A stretch of 64,000 nucleotides of DNA from Streptomyces virginiae (lineage in GTDB: Bacteria > Actinomycetota > Actinomycetes > Streptomycetales > Streptomycetaceae). The number at the start of each line of letters is the position of its first letter. The first letter of the stretch is position 1. The position numbers were made by a program, and so were the translations under genes. Below are positions 46,697-56,032 of this stretch, piece by piece. The notes under the pieces were generated by a model. The model was not told the origin of the DNA, searched no databases, and worked only from the letters and a program-made list of their open reading frames with translations. The stretch is from assembly GCF_000720455.1 (NCBI RefSeq), contig NZ_JOAK01000004.1, forward strand, positions 248,001-312,000. The letters are read 5' to 3'.

Positions 46697-46821
46697 GAAT
46701 TCCCGCCGCTCTCTGCACTTCAGGCCAGATTACGGAGCCCACGGGGGCTGTCGGAACCGCCCGGGCGCCGAAAGACGGCACTGTGACGCAATCGCCGTAC
46801 TGATCGGTCGTCAATATCCGC

Positions 46822-49419
46822 TCATCCGCCCGCCTTGTAACTCGCCGTGGCCTTCTCGAAGACTTCGGTGACCTTGGTCTGTTCGTCCTCCGGACCGGTC
46901 ACCAGGACGACGTGGTAACTGCCGCCCAGCGCGACGACGAAGTTGCGGGCGAAGACGTTGCGACCGGTCCCGTCGATCCACGTGTAGCGTCCCGTGGCCC
47001 GCAGTTGCTGCCCGACCCTGGTGGTCTTCACGTCCCCGACGGTCGACCAGGTGGAGGTCCGGTACGGCGTCAGCTCCGGCTCCTTGTCCTTCTGGTACGC
47101 CGCCGGGTCCGGATTGCCCTCGACCTTGTCCCGGCCGGGGACCACCGTCAGCACGAACGCCCCGTCGGTGTAACGCACCTGGCCCGCCTCGTTGATCCCG
47201 CGGCGCTCCCAGCCCTCGGGGACGGCGATCTCGAAGTGCTCCGGGTCCTGCTGGGTGGTGTAGCCGGGCGGGGCGGGCGCGGGGGCGGCCTGCGAGGCCG
47301 CGGGCCCGGTCGTCTGCGGCGCGGGCCTGGACTCGGGCGTACCGGACGGGACCTGGGACGGGTTCGGCGGCGAGGAGGCGTGCGCGGTGGCCTCGCCGGG
47401 GCCGTCCTGCTCCTGCGGGACACCGGCCCGGGGCATGAACAGCATCGCGTACGCGACGGCTCCGGCGAGGAGGACCAGGATGCCGACGAGCAGGGTCCGG
47501 CCGAGCGCGCGCGGCCTGCGGGCGGCCGTGGGGTTGCGGTGGCGCCCGTGGACCTCGCCGCGACGGCGTACGACGGGCAGCCGCGCCGGATCCGCCTCGG
47601 GCATCGGGAGCACGCCGAGCCCGGCGTCCGGCTCGGGAGCGGACCGTACGAGCGAGCGCAGCCAGCCGCGCAGCTCCTCGAAGTCGGGCCGCTCTGTGGG
47701 GTCCTGGCGCAGCAGGGACTCCACGACCGGGCGCAGCGCGCCGCATTCCTCGGCGAAGGCGGGCGGCTCGGCGCAGACCATCTCGACGAGCTCGGCGACG
47801 CTGTCCTCGGGGTACGGGGCGTGGCCCTGCACGGCGCGGTAGAGCAGCGCGCCGAGCGCCCAGAGGTCGGTGGCGGGCCCGACGGGCGCGGCCAGCTGCC
47901 AGTGCCCGTGCACGGGGCCGGCCTGTTCGGGGGCCCACCGCTCGGTGACCGCGCCGACCACGGCCATCCGCGTGTGCCGGGCCCGCTCGGCGTCGAGCCC
48001 GGTCCAGGGGGCCGACGGGGGGCGCTGCGGGGCCGGTTGCGGGGTCGGTTGTGGGGTCGGGGACGGGAGCGGGAGAGGCCCGCCGGGCGCCGGGCGCCCC
48101 GGAGGCTCGGCCTGGCGGTAGCCCTGCGGCAGCGCGAGCTGCGCGGGCAGGGCGGGCGCGGCCGGCGGGTCGGCCCGGCCCCACCCCGGCGGCGTAGGGG
48201 CGGGCGGGTGCTGGTCCGCGGGCTCCGGCCCGGGCCTCGGCGCGGGCTCGGGTCCGGGCCGGCGCTCGCGCTCGGGCAGCGACGCGCGTTCCGGCTCCGT
48301 TGCCGGCTCCGGCTCCGGTTGGGCCGGGCGGCGCGGGGTCGCGCCGTGCCAGGCGCCACCGGTCCGGGCCTCCGGTCCGCCGTACGGGTAGGAGTACCCC
48401 TGCGGGAGGGTCGATCCCGCGGGCCTGCGCTCGGTCGCGGCGCCGGAACCCGGTCCCGCCTCGATCGCGGCAGGGGCAGCGCTCCCGCCGGCGGCTTCGG
48501 CCTTGCGCTGCTCGGTGACCCGGGCGGCCGCCGCCCGCGCCCCCGCCCGGTAGGCGGCGATGACCCCGGCGCGCGCGGCGGCCTGGAGGTCGGGCCCGTC
48601 CTGCGGCCGGCCGGGGGTGATGTGATCGGTGTAGCGCGGCCCGGTGTCGTAGCCGGGGGCCACGAGCGGCGCGTACCCGCCGTCGCCGGGCGCGCCGGGC
48701 CCCCCGGCCGGGGTGATCACAGGAGCCGGAACCGCAGGGGCCGGCACGGGAGGAGCCGGAACCGCAGGGGCCGTTACGGGAGGAGCCGGTAACGGGGCGG
48801 GGGCGGGGCCGGCACCCCAGCGCTCGTCGGGACCGGGGTCGTCGGTGCGGGGGACGGGGTCGTACCCGCAGAGGGCCTCCTCCGCGGCGCCGGCCGCCAG
48901 GCCCGTCAGTACGACGCGGCCGTCCTCGCACACCAACACCGTGCGGACGGTGATGTTCCGGTGGGTCCAGCCGTGCGCGTGCAGCACCCGCAGCGCGGTG
49001 AGCACGTCCGACGCCACCTCAGCCGCCCGGTACGGGGTGAGGGGTTCGTCGGCGATCAGCGCGGCCAGCGGCCTGGCCGGGACGAGTTCGCTCACTATCC
49101 ACAGCGACTCGCCCTCGGCGAACACGTCGAAGACCTGGTCCAGCCGGGGGTGGTCGGGAATCGAGGCCGCGGCCTGCGCCGCCTCGATCGCGCGCCGCAC
49201 GGCCGGCAGGTCGGCGGGAGCGCGGCGCGCCGCCGGGACGGCCAGGGGCCCGTCGACCAGCTCGGCGTCCACGACTTCCGGCAACGGCACCTGCCGTACC
49301 AGGACTTCCTGTCCGCTGCGCGTGTCGAAGGCCCGGGTCTCGACCAGCTCGTACTCGTCGGACGGCGGCAGGGGCAGGCGGTAGCGGCCGGCCAGGATCC
49401 GGCCCGCGTACTCCTCCAC
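46822..49419 (-). CDS. Ser/Thr kinase-like pseudokinase with 300-residue insertion
   Basis: Protein of 865 residues. The kinase fold is recognisable but its catalytic residues are changed: no glycine-rich loop (YRLPLPPSDEYEL), the Lys position is R42 (VLVRQV), HRD is H153-R154-N155, the catalytic Asn is T160, and DFG is T-G-L (172-174). An Ala/Pro/Gly-rich insertion of about 300 residues (185-490) interrupts the lobe before WAPEQ (495) and DLWALGALLYRA. A membrane helix (about 668-690) and an extracytoplasmic domain starting PPGYTTQQDPEHFEIAVPEGW follow, matching its neighbours. It is likely a scaffold or sensor rather than an enzyme. Confidence 0.9.
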   Translation of the reverse strand: MEEYAGRILAGRYRLPLPPSDEYELVETRAFDTRSGQEVLVRQVPLPEVVDAELVDGPLAVPAARRAPADLPAVRRAIEAAQAAASIPDHPRLDQVFDVFAEGESLWIVSELVPARPLAALIADEPLTPYRAAEVASDVLTALRVLHAHGWTHRNITVRTVLVCEDGRVVLTGLAAGAAEEALCGYDPVPRTDDPGPDERWGAGPAPAPLPAPPVTAPAVPAPPVPAPAVPAPVITPAGGPGAPGDGGYAPLVAPGYDTGPRYTDHITPGRPQDGPDLQAAARAGVIAAYRAGARAAAARVTEQRKAEAAGGSAAPAAIEAGPGSGAATERRPAGSTLPQGYSYPYGGPEARTGGAWHGATPRRPAQPEPEPATEPERASLPERERRPGPEPAPRPGPEPADQHPPAPTPPGWGRADPPAAPALPAQLALPQGYRQAEPPGRPAPGGPLPLPSPTPQPTPQPAPQRPPSAPWTGLDAERARHTRMAVVGAVTERWAPEQAGPVHGHWQLAAPVGPATDLWALGALLYRAVQGHAPYPEDSVAELVEMVCAEPPAFAEECGALRPVVESLLRQDPTERPDFEELRGWLRSLVRSAPEPDAGLGVLPMPEADPARLPVVRRRGEVHGRHRNPTAARRPRALGRTLLVGILVLLAGAVAYAMLFMPRAGVPQEQDGPGEATAHASSPPNPSQVPSGTPESRPAPQTTGPAASQAAPAPAPPGYTTQQDPEHFEIAVPEGWERRGINEAGQVRYTDGAFVLTVVPGRDKVEGNPDPAAYQKDKEPELTPYRTSTWSTVGDVKTTRVGQQLRATGRYTWIDGTGRNVFARNFVVALGGSYHVVLVTGPEDEQTKVTEVFEKATASYKAGG

Positions 49420-49497
49420 ATCGCCTCCCCCGAGTGCGGCGGGCCCCCCAGGGCCCCGCTGACACGATACGTCGACAGGGGCGCCTGCGTCCCGGGG

Positions 49498-51915
49498 TCA
49501 GCCGAGAGGCCGGAAGGTCTCGAAGGCGACGTTGCGCATCTGGGTGCACTCGGGGCCGTCCCACTGGTCGGCGGGGCAGCTGATCATGATGGCGTAGCCG
49601 TGCGTGGCGTCGATCTTGAACCCGCGGTTGAGCACCCGGACCCTCGTCCCGCTCTGTTCGCGCTCGAACTCCCAGTCCGCGACGGTCGGGTAGCCCCGGT
49701 ACTGCAGCTTGTCTATGCGGATCAGCCGGTAGCCCTTGCTGCTGCTGCCCACGGCGGGGGCCAGCTTGGTCCAGGCGAGGGCAGCGTCGTCGCCCGGCTT
49801 GTCGGTGAAGTCGACCTGGATCCGCGGGAACCCGCCGTCGCGGCTGAATATCCCGCCGGAGTTGTCGCCCGCGATGGCGGTCCGCTTGAACCCCTCGGGC
49901 ATGGCCATCGAGAAGTGGAAGCCGGGCTCCGTCACGACCGCGTATCCGGCCGGGAGTGCGCCGCCCGCGCCGCCGTTCGTGGCGCCCTGACCCTGGCCCT
50001 GACCCTGGCCGGCGGTCTGCTGGCCCTGACCCTGGCCCTGGCCCTGGGCGCCGGCTCCCGCGTCGGCACCGGTGCCGGTACCGGTACCGGCGCTGCCGCC
50101 CGTACCCGTCTCGCCGGTGTTCCCCGACGGCTTCGGGGAGCCCTGTTCGGCGCCGCCCGTGGTCTGCGGGGCGGATGCGGCCGGGGTGGCCTGGCCGCCC
50201 TTCCCCTGGTTCTTCTTGTCCTTGTCGTCACCGCTGACCGCCCAGGCGATCAGCGAGCCGACGACCGCCAGCACGGCGACCACGGCGACCACGGCCAGCG
50301 CGATGGTGCGACGCGGCATGACGTCCGTGAGCGGCGCGACGACGGAGGCGGGGCGGCGCTTGGGCGCCTCCGCGGCCGATACCGCCGGCGTTGCGGCGGC
50401 CGCGGCGGCCGTCTGCGCCTTGCGGGCGGCCTTCACCGCGGCGCGGGCGCGTTCGCGCTGCTCCCGCTCGCGGCGCTCCCGCTCCTTCTTGGCCGCCTTC
50501 TCGGCGGCCTTCTCCGCGGTGGCCTTCTCCGCGGCCTCCCGGGCGTCCGCCAGCGATATCTGCCGGGTCTCCTCGGCGACGGCGGGCACGGGGGCCGGTA
50601 CCGGTTCGGGCGCGGCGAGGACGGCGGTGAGCATCGCCCGTGCGCGTCCCTCGTCGAGACGGCGGGCCGGATCCTTGGCGAGCAGACCGTAGATGACCTC
50701 GGTGAGCGGGCCGGCGTTCTTCGGCGGGTCCACCGGCTCGGTCATCACCGCGGTGAGCGTGGCGAGCGCGGACCCCTTGTCGTACGGGGGGACGCCCTCG
50801 ACGGAGGCGTACAGGAGGCCGCCGAGCGACCACATGTCGGCGGGCGGGCCGGGCTTCTGGCCGCGGGCGCGCTCGGGCGAGATGTAGGAGGGGGCGCCGA
50901 CGAGCATGCCGGTGGAGGTGACGGAGGGGTCACCCTCGACCTGCGCGATGCCGAAGTCGGTGAGGACGACACGGCCGTTGCCGGCGATGAGCACGTTGGA
51001 GGGCTTGACGTCGCGGTGCAGGATGCCCTGGCCGTGCGCGGCGCGCAGGACGTCGAGCACGGCGAGGCCGACCTCGGCTGCGCGGTGCGGGGTGAGGGGG
51101 CCGTTCTCCCGGATGAACTCGGCGAGCGAGGGCCCCTCGATGAGCTCCATGACGATCCACGGGCGGGCGTCCTCGTCGACGACGTCGTAGACGGTGACGG
51201 CGCCGCCGCTGCGGATCCGGGCGATGGCCTTGGCCTCGCGGAGGGTGCGGGTGATGAGGCGGCGCTTCTCGTCCTCGTCGACGCCGCTGCTGAAGCGGAG
51301 TTCCTTGACGGCGACGGTGCGGCCCAGGGTCTCGTCCTGGGCCCGCCAGACGGTGCCCATGCCGCCCTTGCCGAGCACCGAGTTCAGCCGGTAGCGCCCG
51401 GCCAGCAGCCGGCCTTCGTCATGCCCGCCCCCGGCCGCCTTGGCGGCGGCGGCCTTCACGGCGGCGGCCATGGCATCGGCCTTCTCGACGACCGGGTTGC
51501 CCCCGGTCGCCCCCACGGCCGTCTTCGAAGCCGCCGGCCTGGCCGCACCGTCCTTGCCCGACCCCGACCCCGACGTCGCAGCCGCAGGCTTCGCGTCCTC
51601 GGGCTCGTCCGCGGGCACGGCCTTGCCCGGCCCCGGCTTGGCAGCCGCGGGCTCGGCGTCCTCGGGCTCCGCCGCAGCGGCGGCCTTGCTCAGGCGCGGC
51701 TTGGCAGCCGCAGGCTTCGCGTCACCGTCCGGCTCGGCCGCGGGCGACGACGCGGAGGCGGCCTTCGGCCCATCAGGCTCCGCGTCGGCGGCAGCCCTTG
51801 CCGCGGGCACGGAAACGTCCTCGGGCTTCGCCGCAGGCGACGCCGCAGAAGCGCCATCGTCAAGCTTCGCCGCAGGCGCCCCGGCAGGTGACTCGGTGTG
51901 CTCCGGCTTCGACAT
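49498..51915 (-). CDS. eukaryotic-type Ser/Thr protein kinase with long N-terminal extension
   Basis: Protein of 805 residues. Residues 1-170 are an Ala/Pro/Glu/Lys-rich disordered extension with repeats of AAAKP, EPEDA and AAEP type. The kinase domain (about 174-435) is intact: VLGKGGMGTVW, VAVKEL, LHRDVKPSN, TDFGIA, SYISPER. A basic/Ala coiled linker (REREQRERARAAVKA) leads to a membrane helix (about 535-560), then a Gly/Gln repeat and an extracytoplasmic domain PAGYAVVTEPGFHFSMAMP. The ATG at 51915 follows GAGGGG. Confidence 0.92.
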   Translation of the reverse strand: MSKPEHTESPAGAPAAKLDDGASAASPAAKPEDVSVPAARAAADAEPDGPKAASASSPAAEPDGDAKPAAAKPRLSKAAAAAEPEDAEPAAAKPGPGKAVPADEPEDAKPAAATSGSGSGKDGAARPAASKTAVGATGGNPVVEKADAMAAAVKAAAAKAAGGGHDEGRLLAGRYRLNSVLGKGGMGTVWRAQDETLGRTVAVKELRFSSGVDEDEKRRLITRTLREAKAIARIRSGGAVTVYDVVDEDARPWIVMELIEGPSLAEFIRENGPLTPHRAAEVGLAVLDVLRAAHGQGILHRDVKPSNVLIAGNGRVVLTDFGIAQVEGDPSVTSTGMLVGAPSYISPERARGQKPGPPADMWSLGGLLYASVEGVPPYDKGSALATLTAVMTEPVDPPKNAGPLTEVIYGLLAKDPARRLDEGRARAMLTAVLAAPEPVPAPVPAVAEETRQISLADAREAAEKATAEKAAEKAAKKERERREREQRERARAAVKAARKAQTAAAAAATPAVSAAEAPKRRPASVVAPLTDVMPRRTIALAVVAVVAVLAVVGSLIAWAVSGDDKDKKNQGKGGQATPAASAPQTTGGAEQGSPKPSGNTGETGTGGSAGTGTGTGADAGAGAQGQGQGQGQQTAGQGQGQGQGATNGGAGGALPAGYAVVTEPGFHFSMAMPEGFKRTAIAGDNSGGIFSRDGGFPRIQVDFTDKPGDDAALAWTKLAPAVGSSSKGYRLIRIDKLQYRGYPTVADWEFEREQSGTRVRVLNRGFKIDATHGYAIMISCPADQWDGPECTQMRNVAFETFRPLG

Positions 51916-52076
51916 GCGTCCCCTCTGCGATCGTGCCGCTGCTCCGCCCGCCCCAGCGGCTGAGCGACCCGGCGGCCGGGGCCCACGGTAACCCGCCCCG
52001 GCAGAGCCATCATTGTTCCTCACTCCGCAACGGACGGACCCCCCGGGTCTGCGGTTCCGCCTTCCGCATCCCGGAG

Positions 52077-53783
52077 TTACAACGGAACGATGTCGGGCGC
52101 CCCCAGCCGTGCCGCGTCCGCCGTCTGGTCGTCCGGCTGCCGCTGCGATTCCCGTTCCGCCTGGACCCGCTTCTCGTAGTGCTCCACTTCCTTCTCGATC
52201 TGCTGTTTGTCCCATCCCAGCACCGGTGCCATCAACTCCGCGCACTCCCGCGCCGACCGCGTCCCGCGGTCGAAGGTCTCGATGGAGATGCGCGTCCGCC
52301 GCGTCAGCACGTCGTCCAGGTGGCGCGCCCCCTCGTGCGAGGCGGCGTACACGACCTCCGCCCGCAGGTAGTCGTCGGCCCCGGTCACCGCCTTGCCCAG
52401 TTCCGGATCGGCGGCGACCAGTTCCAGCAGTTCCTCCGTCAGCGTTCCGTACCGGTTCAACAGGTGCTCCACCCGCACCACATGAAGCCCCGTCCGGGCC
52501 GCGATCCTCGCGCGGGCGTTCCACAGGGCGCGGTACCCCTCGGCCCCCACCAGCGGCACGTCCTCCGTCACGCACGGCGCCACCCGCTGGTCCAGCCCGT
52601 GCACCGCCTCGTCGACCGCGTCCTTCGCCATGACCCGGTACGTCGTGTACTTGCCGCCCGCGACCACCACCAGCCCCGGCACCGGATGCGCCACCGTGTG
52701 CTCGCGCGACAGCTTGCTCGTCGCGTCCGACTCGCCGGCCAGCAGCGGCCGCAGGCCCGCGTACACGCCCTGGACGTCGTCCCGGGTCAGCGGCACGGCC
52801 AGCACCGAGTTGACGTGTTCCAGCAGGTAGTCGATGTCCGCACTGGACGCCGCCGGGTGCGCCTTGTCCAGGTCCCAGTCGGTGTCCGTGGTCCCCACGA
52901 TCCAGTGCCGGCCCCACGGGATGACGAACAGCACGGACTTCTCGGTCCGCAGGATCAGCCCGGTGGTCGAGTGGATGCGGTCCTTCGGCACGACCAGGTG
53001 GATGCCCTTGGAGGCCCGTACGTGGAACTGCCCGCGCTCCCCGATCAGCGCCTGGGTGTCGTCCGTCCACACCCCCGTGGCGTTCACGACCTGCTTCGCG
53101 CGGATCTCGTACTCGACGCCGCCCTCCACGTCCCGCACGCGCGCGCCGACCACCCGTTCACCCTCGCGCAGGAACCCGACGACCCTCGCCCGGTTGGCGC
53201 AGTGCGCCCCGTACGCCGCGGCCGTCCGCACGAGCGTGGTGACGTACCGCGCGTCGTCCATCTGGGCGTCGTAGTACTGGAGGGCGCCGACCAGGGCGTC
53301 CTTGCGCAGCGCCGGCGCCACCCGCAGCGCCCGGGTGCGCGACAGGTGCCGGTGCACCGGCAGTCCCCGTCCGTGGCCGCTGGAGACCGACATCGCGTCG
53401 TACATCGCGACGCCCGCGCCGGCGTAGATCCGCTCCCAGCCCTTGTGCTGCAGGGGGTACAGGAAGGGCACGGGCTTCACCAGGTGCGGGGCGAGGCGCC
53501 CCAGCAGCAGGCCGCGCTCCTTCAGCGCCTCCCGTACGAGGGCGAAGTCGAGCATCTCCAGGTACCGCAGACCGCCGTGGACGAGCTTGCTCGACCGGCT
53601 GGAGGTGCCCGAGGCCCAGTCCCGCGCCTCCACCAGGCCGGTGGACAGGCCCCTCGTCACGGCGTCGAGCGCGGTGCCGGCGCCGACCACGCCCGCGCCC
53701 ACGACCAGCACGTCCAGTTCCCGTTCGGCCATCCGGGTGAAGGCCACGGCTCGCTGCTCCGGCCCCAGTGTCGCTGTCCTCAC
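52077..53783 (-). CDS. glpD: glycerol-3-phosphate dehydrogenase (FAD)
   Basis: GlpD oxidises sn-glycerol-3-phosphate to dihydroxyacetone phosphate with electrons to the quinone pool (membrane-peripheral). It has 568 residues. The FAD motif is DVLVVGAGVVGAGTALDAVT, then SRSSKLVHGGLRYLE and the C-terminal GGKYTTYRVMAKD. The GTG at 53783 follows GGGAGG. It is divergent from the nucleotide-sugar dehydrogenase. Confidence 0.95.
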   Translation of the reverse strand: MRTATLGPEQRAVAFTRMAERELDVLVVGAGVVGAGTALDAVTRGLSTGLVEARDWASGTSSRSSKLVHGGLRYLEMLDFALVREALKERGLLLGRLAPHLVKPVPFLYPLQHKGWERIYAGAGVAMYDAMSVSSGHGRGLPVHRHLSRTRALRVAPALRKDALVGALQYYDAQMDDARYVTTLVRTAAAYGAHCANRARVVGFLREGERVVGARVRDVEGGVEYEIRAKQVVNATGVWTDDTQALIGERGQFHVRASKGIHLVVPKDRIHSTTGLILRTEKSVLFVIPWGRHWIVGTTDTDWDLDKAHPAASSADIDYLLEHVNSVLAVPLTRDDVQGVYAGLRPLLAGESDATSKLSREHTVAHPVPGLVVVAGGKYTTYRVMAKDAVDEAVHGLDQRVAPCVTEDVPLVGAEGYRALWNARARIAARTGLHVVRVEHLLNRYGTLTEELLELVAADPELGKAVTGADDYLRAEVVYAASHEGARHLDDVLTRRTRISIETFDRGTRSARECAELMAPVLGWDKQQIEKEVEHYEKRVQAERESQRQPDDQTADAARLGAPDIVPL

Positions 53784-53907
53784 GGCTGCCTCCCGTTGGT
53801 GCGGGTGAGATCCCGCTCACATGCCCCCGTTTCTCGATTCTGACTTCCCGCATCCACATCAGCCACCGCCTGTGGACAACACAACGGTGGCGTTCACCCC
53901 GGAATGC

Positions 53908-53940
53908 GACATATCTGTCATATATAAGCCTAGTCTGACA
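53908..53940. promoter_or_regulatory. TGTCA/TGACA cluster in the glpD intergenic region
   Basis: GACATATCTGTC is a perfect inverted repeat of GACA/TGTC (53908-53919). TATATAA and another TGACA follow within 21 bases, in an A/T-rich pocket between two divergent genes. It is a candidate operator. Confidence 0.35.
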
Positions 53941-54011
53941 TTGCGCCAGCTCCCCTGTCCTCGGAGGACTCGCGCGGCACCCCCTCACGCCAGGGAAGGG
54001 ACGGCATCCCC

Positions 54012-55241
54012 ATGCCCGCAGACCTCGCCGTCATCGGACTGGGCCATCTCGGCCTCCCGCTCGCGCAGGCGGCCGTAGCCGCCGGAATCGAGACGGTCGG
54101 CTACGACAGCGGTCCGGTCACGGACTCCACTCTCTCCGCTGCCGAGATCCGCCGCATGTCGGCGGCCGGCTTCCGGGTCACCACCAACCCCGCCGAGCTC
54201 GGCCGGGTCCGCACGGCCGTCATCTGCGCCCCCACCCGGCTCGGCGCCGACCGCGCGCTGGACCTCTCCGCCGTGGGCGGGGCCGGCCGCGCGCTCGCCG
54301 CACGGCTGCGCCCGCACACCACGGTGATCCTCGAGTCCGCCGCCCACCCCGGCGTCACCGAGGACTACCTGCGGCCCATCCTGGAGGAGGGATCCGGACT
54401 CCGCGCCGGCCGGGACTTCCACCTGGCCTACTCCCCCAGCCGCCTCGACCCCGGCAACCGGACGCACGGCGTCTCCAACACCCCCAAGGTGATCGGCGGC
54501 CTCACCCCCGCCTGCACCGAGTCCGCGCACGCCTTCTACGCCCGCCTCACCGAGAAGGTCGTCCGCGCCCGCGGCCTGCGCGAGGCCGAGACCGTACAGC
54601 TCCTGGAAACCAACTACCGCCACGTCAACATCGCCCTGATGAACGAGATGGCCGTGCTCTGCCACGACCTCGGCGTCGACCTGTGGGACGTCATCCGCTG
54701 CGCCGAGACCAAGCCGTACGGATTCCAGGCCTTCCGCCCCGGCCCCGGGGTCGGCGGCCACGGCGTCCCCCTCGACCCGAACTACCTCCCCCACACCACC
54801 CGCACCCCCGGCCACCCGCTGCGCATGGTCGGTCTGGCACAGGAGATCAACAACCGGATGCCGCAGTACGTCATCCAGCGCTCCGCCACCCTGCTGAACG
54901 AGCACGGCAAGTCCGCCCGCGGGGCCCGCGTCCTGCTGCTCGGGGTCACGTACAAGCCCGACCTCGCCGACCAGGAGGGCTCCCCGGCCGGTGAGATCGC
55001 CAGCCGCCTCATCGACCTCGGGGCGCTGATCAGCTACCACGACCCGTACATCACGGGCTGGCGGGTCAGGGACCGGCCGGTCCCCCGCGCCGAGTCCCTG
55101 TACGAGGCCGCGGCCAACGCCGACCTGACGATCCTGCTCCAGCACCACCGCACCTACGACATGCAGGCCCTGGCGGTGAAGGCGCAGCTGCTCCTGGACA
55201 CGCGCGGCGCCAGCCCGGTGGGCGCGGCCCATCGGCTCTGA
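54012..55241 (+). CDS. UDP-glucose/GDP-mannose dehydrogenase-like protein lacking the catalytic Cys
   Basis: Protein of 409 residues. Rossmann motif DLAVIGLGHLGLPLAQAA, then the central LLETNYRHVNIALMNE and the C-terminal GVTYKPDLADQEGSPA are the family signatures. In the active-site loop GPGVGGHGVPLDPNYL the position normally held by the nucleophilic Cys is G251, codon GGC. Unless another residue substitutes, it cannot perform the usual two-step oxidation to the uronic acid. The ATG at 54012 follows GAAGGG about 12 bases upstream, with no other start nearby. Confidence 0.85.
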   Translation: MPADLAVIGLGHLGLPLAQAAVAAGIETVGYDSGPVTDSTLSAAEIRRMSAAGFRVTTNPAELGRVRTAVICAPTRLGADRALDLSAVGGAGRALAARLRPHTTVILESAAHPGVTEDYLRPILEEGSGLRAGRDFHLAYSPSRLDPGNRTHGVSNTPKVIGGLTPACTESAHAFYARLTEKVVRARGLREAETVQLLETNYRHVNIALMNEMAVLCHDLGVDLWDVIRCAETKPYGFQAFRPGPGVGGHGVPLDPNYLPHTTRTPGHPLRMVGLAQEINNRMPQYVIQRSATLLNEHGKSARGARVLLLGVTYKPDLADQEGSPAGEIASRLIDLGALISYHDPYITGWRVRDRPVPRAESLYEAAANADLTILLQHHRTYDMQALAVKAQLLLDTRGASPVGAAHRL

Positions 55242-55357
55242 GCACCGGGAAATCCCCCTGGCGATGTCCGACCGGCCTGCTGGCCTGCGGCGTCACTTAT
55301 CTAGCACTTATGCCCGAGGGCCACACGTGTGCTCGGGTCCCTGGGGGGATTTTTCCA

Positions 55358-55828
55358 ATGAGCCAGAACTTCACGCCGCCCGCGCCCGACTCCTACTCCC
55401 CGGTCGCCGCCCCGGCCCCGACCCGCGGCGGCAACATCGGCCTCGGCATCGTCGCCGCGGTCGTCGCGGCCATCGTCACCGGCGGCGTCTACGGCGCGAT
55501 CATCGGCGCCAGCGGCTACCAGATCGGCTACGCCGCCGTGGCCGTCGGCGCGGTCGTCGGCCTCGCGGCCGGCAAGGTGGGCGGCTCCAACCCGGTTCTG
55601 CCGCTGCTCAGCGTCGTGCTGTCGCTGGCCGCCGTCTTCGGCGGTCAGCTCTTCGGCATCGCCTGGATCCTCGCGGACGAGCTCGGCACGACCGTCCCGG
55701 ACGTCCTGAGCATCGGCGTGCCCAAGCTGGTCGAGGCCTGGCAGGAAGTGATCTCCCCGATGACCTTCCTCTTCCTCGCCATCGGCGGCTACGCCGCCTT
55801 CCAGTCGGCCCGGAAGGCCGGCCACTGA
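55358..55828 (+). CDS. four-helix membrane protein
   Basis: Protein of 156 residues. A short Pro-rich N-terminus (MSQNFTPPAPDSYSP) is followed by about four hydrophobic helices with many Gly/Ala and a hydrophilic loop (DELGTTVPDVLS). The ATG at 55358 follows GGGGGG, 9 bases away. Family not recognised. It ends before a strong bidirectional hairpin. Confidence 0.75.
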   Translation: MSQNFTPPAPDSYSPVAAPAPTRGGNIGLGIVAAVVAAIVTGGVYGAIIGASGYQIGYAAVAVGAVVGLAAGKVGGSNPVLPLLSVVLSLAAVFGGQLFGIAWILADELGTTVPDVLSIGVPKLVEAWQEVISPMTFLFLAIGGYAAFQSARKAGH

Positions 55829-55975
55829 CGCACCGGCCGCCGACGGGGGGCTGAGCAGCCACGACCGGTCCGGCCGCGGCCTTCTTCAGGTCCCTGCCGA
55901 CCGTGACCTGCGCCTATCCGTGGATCGAGTACCTGCGCAGGCGCCGGCGCGGCGAAGGCTGATCCGGCCGCGCAC

Positions 55976-56017
55976 GCCGAAGGGCCCGGCCCCCGGAACG
56001 GGGTCGGGCCCTTCGGC
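55976..56017. terminator. bidirectional terminator hairpin
   Basis: A 13-bp perfect outer stem (55976-55988 with 56005-56017) with four further inner pairs lies between the convergent membrane protein and guaB3 genes. Confidence 0.75.
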
Positions 56018-56032
56018 ATGCGGCCGGTGGGG

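Noticed and set aside
46912..51891. Long plus-strand frames antisense to the kinases
   Set aside because: Low-complexity Arg/Gly/Pro/Leu products typical of shadow frames; the kinase motifs are on the minus strand.
55852..55953. Short frame ending ...PWIEYLRRRRRGEG before the guaB3 terminator
   Set aside because: It has no start codon with a ribosome site and opens only after an in-frame stop. It may be a remnant, but not supportable as a gene.
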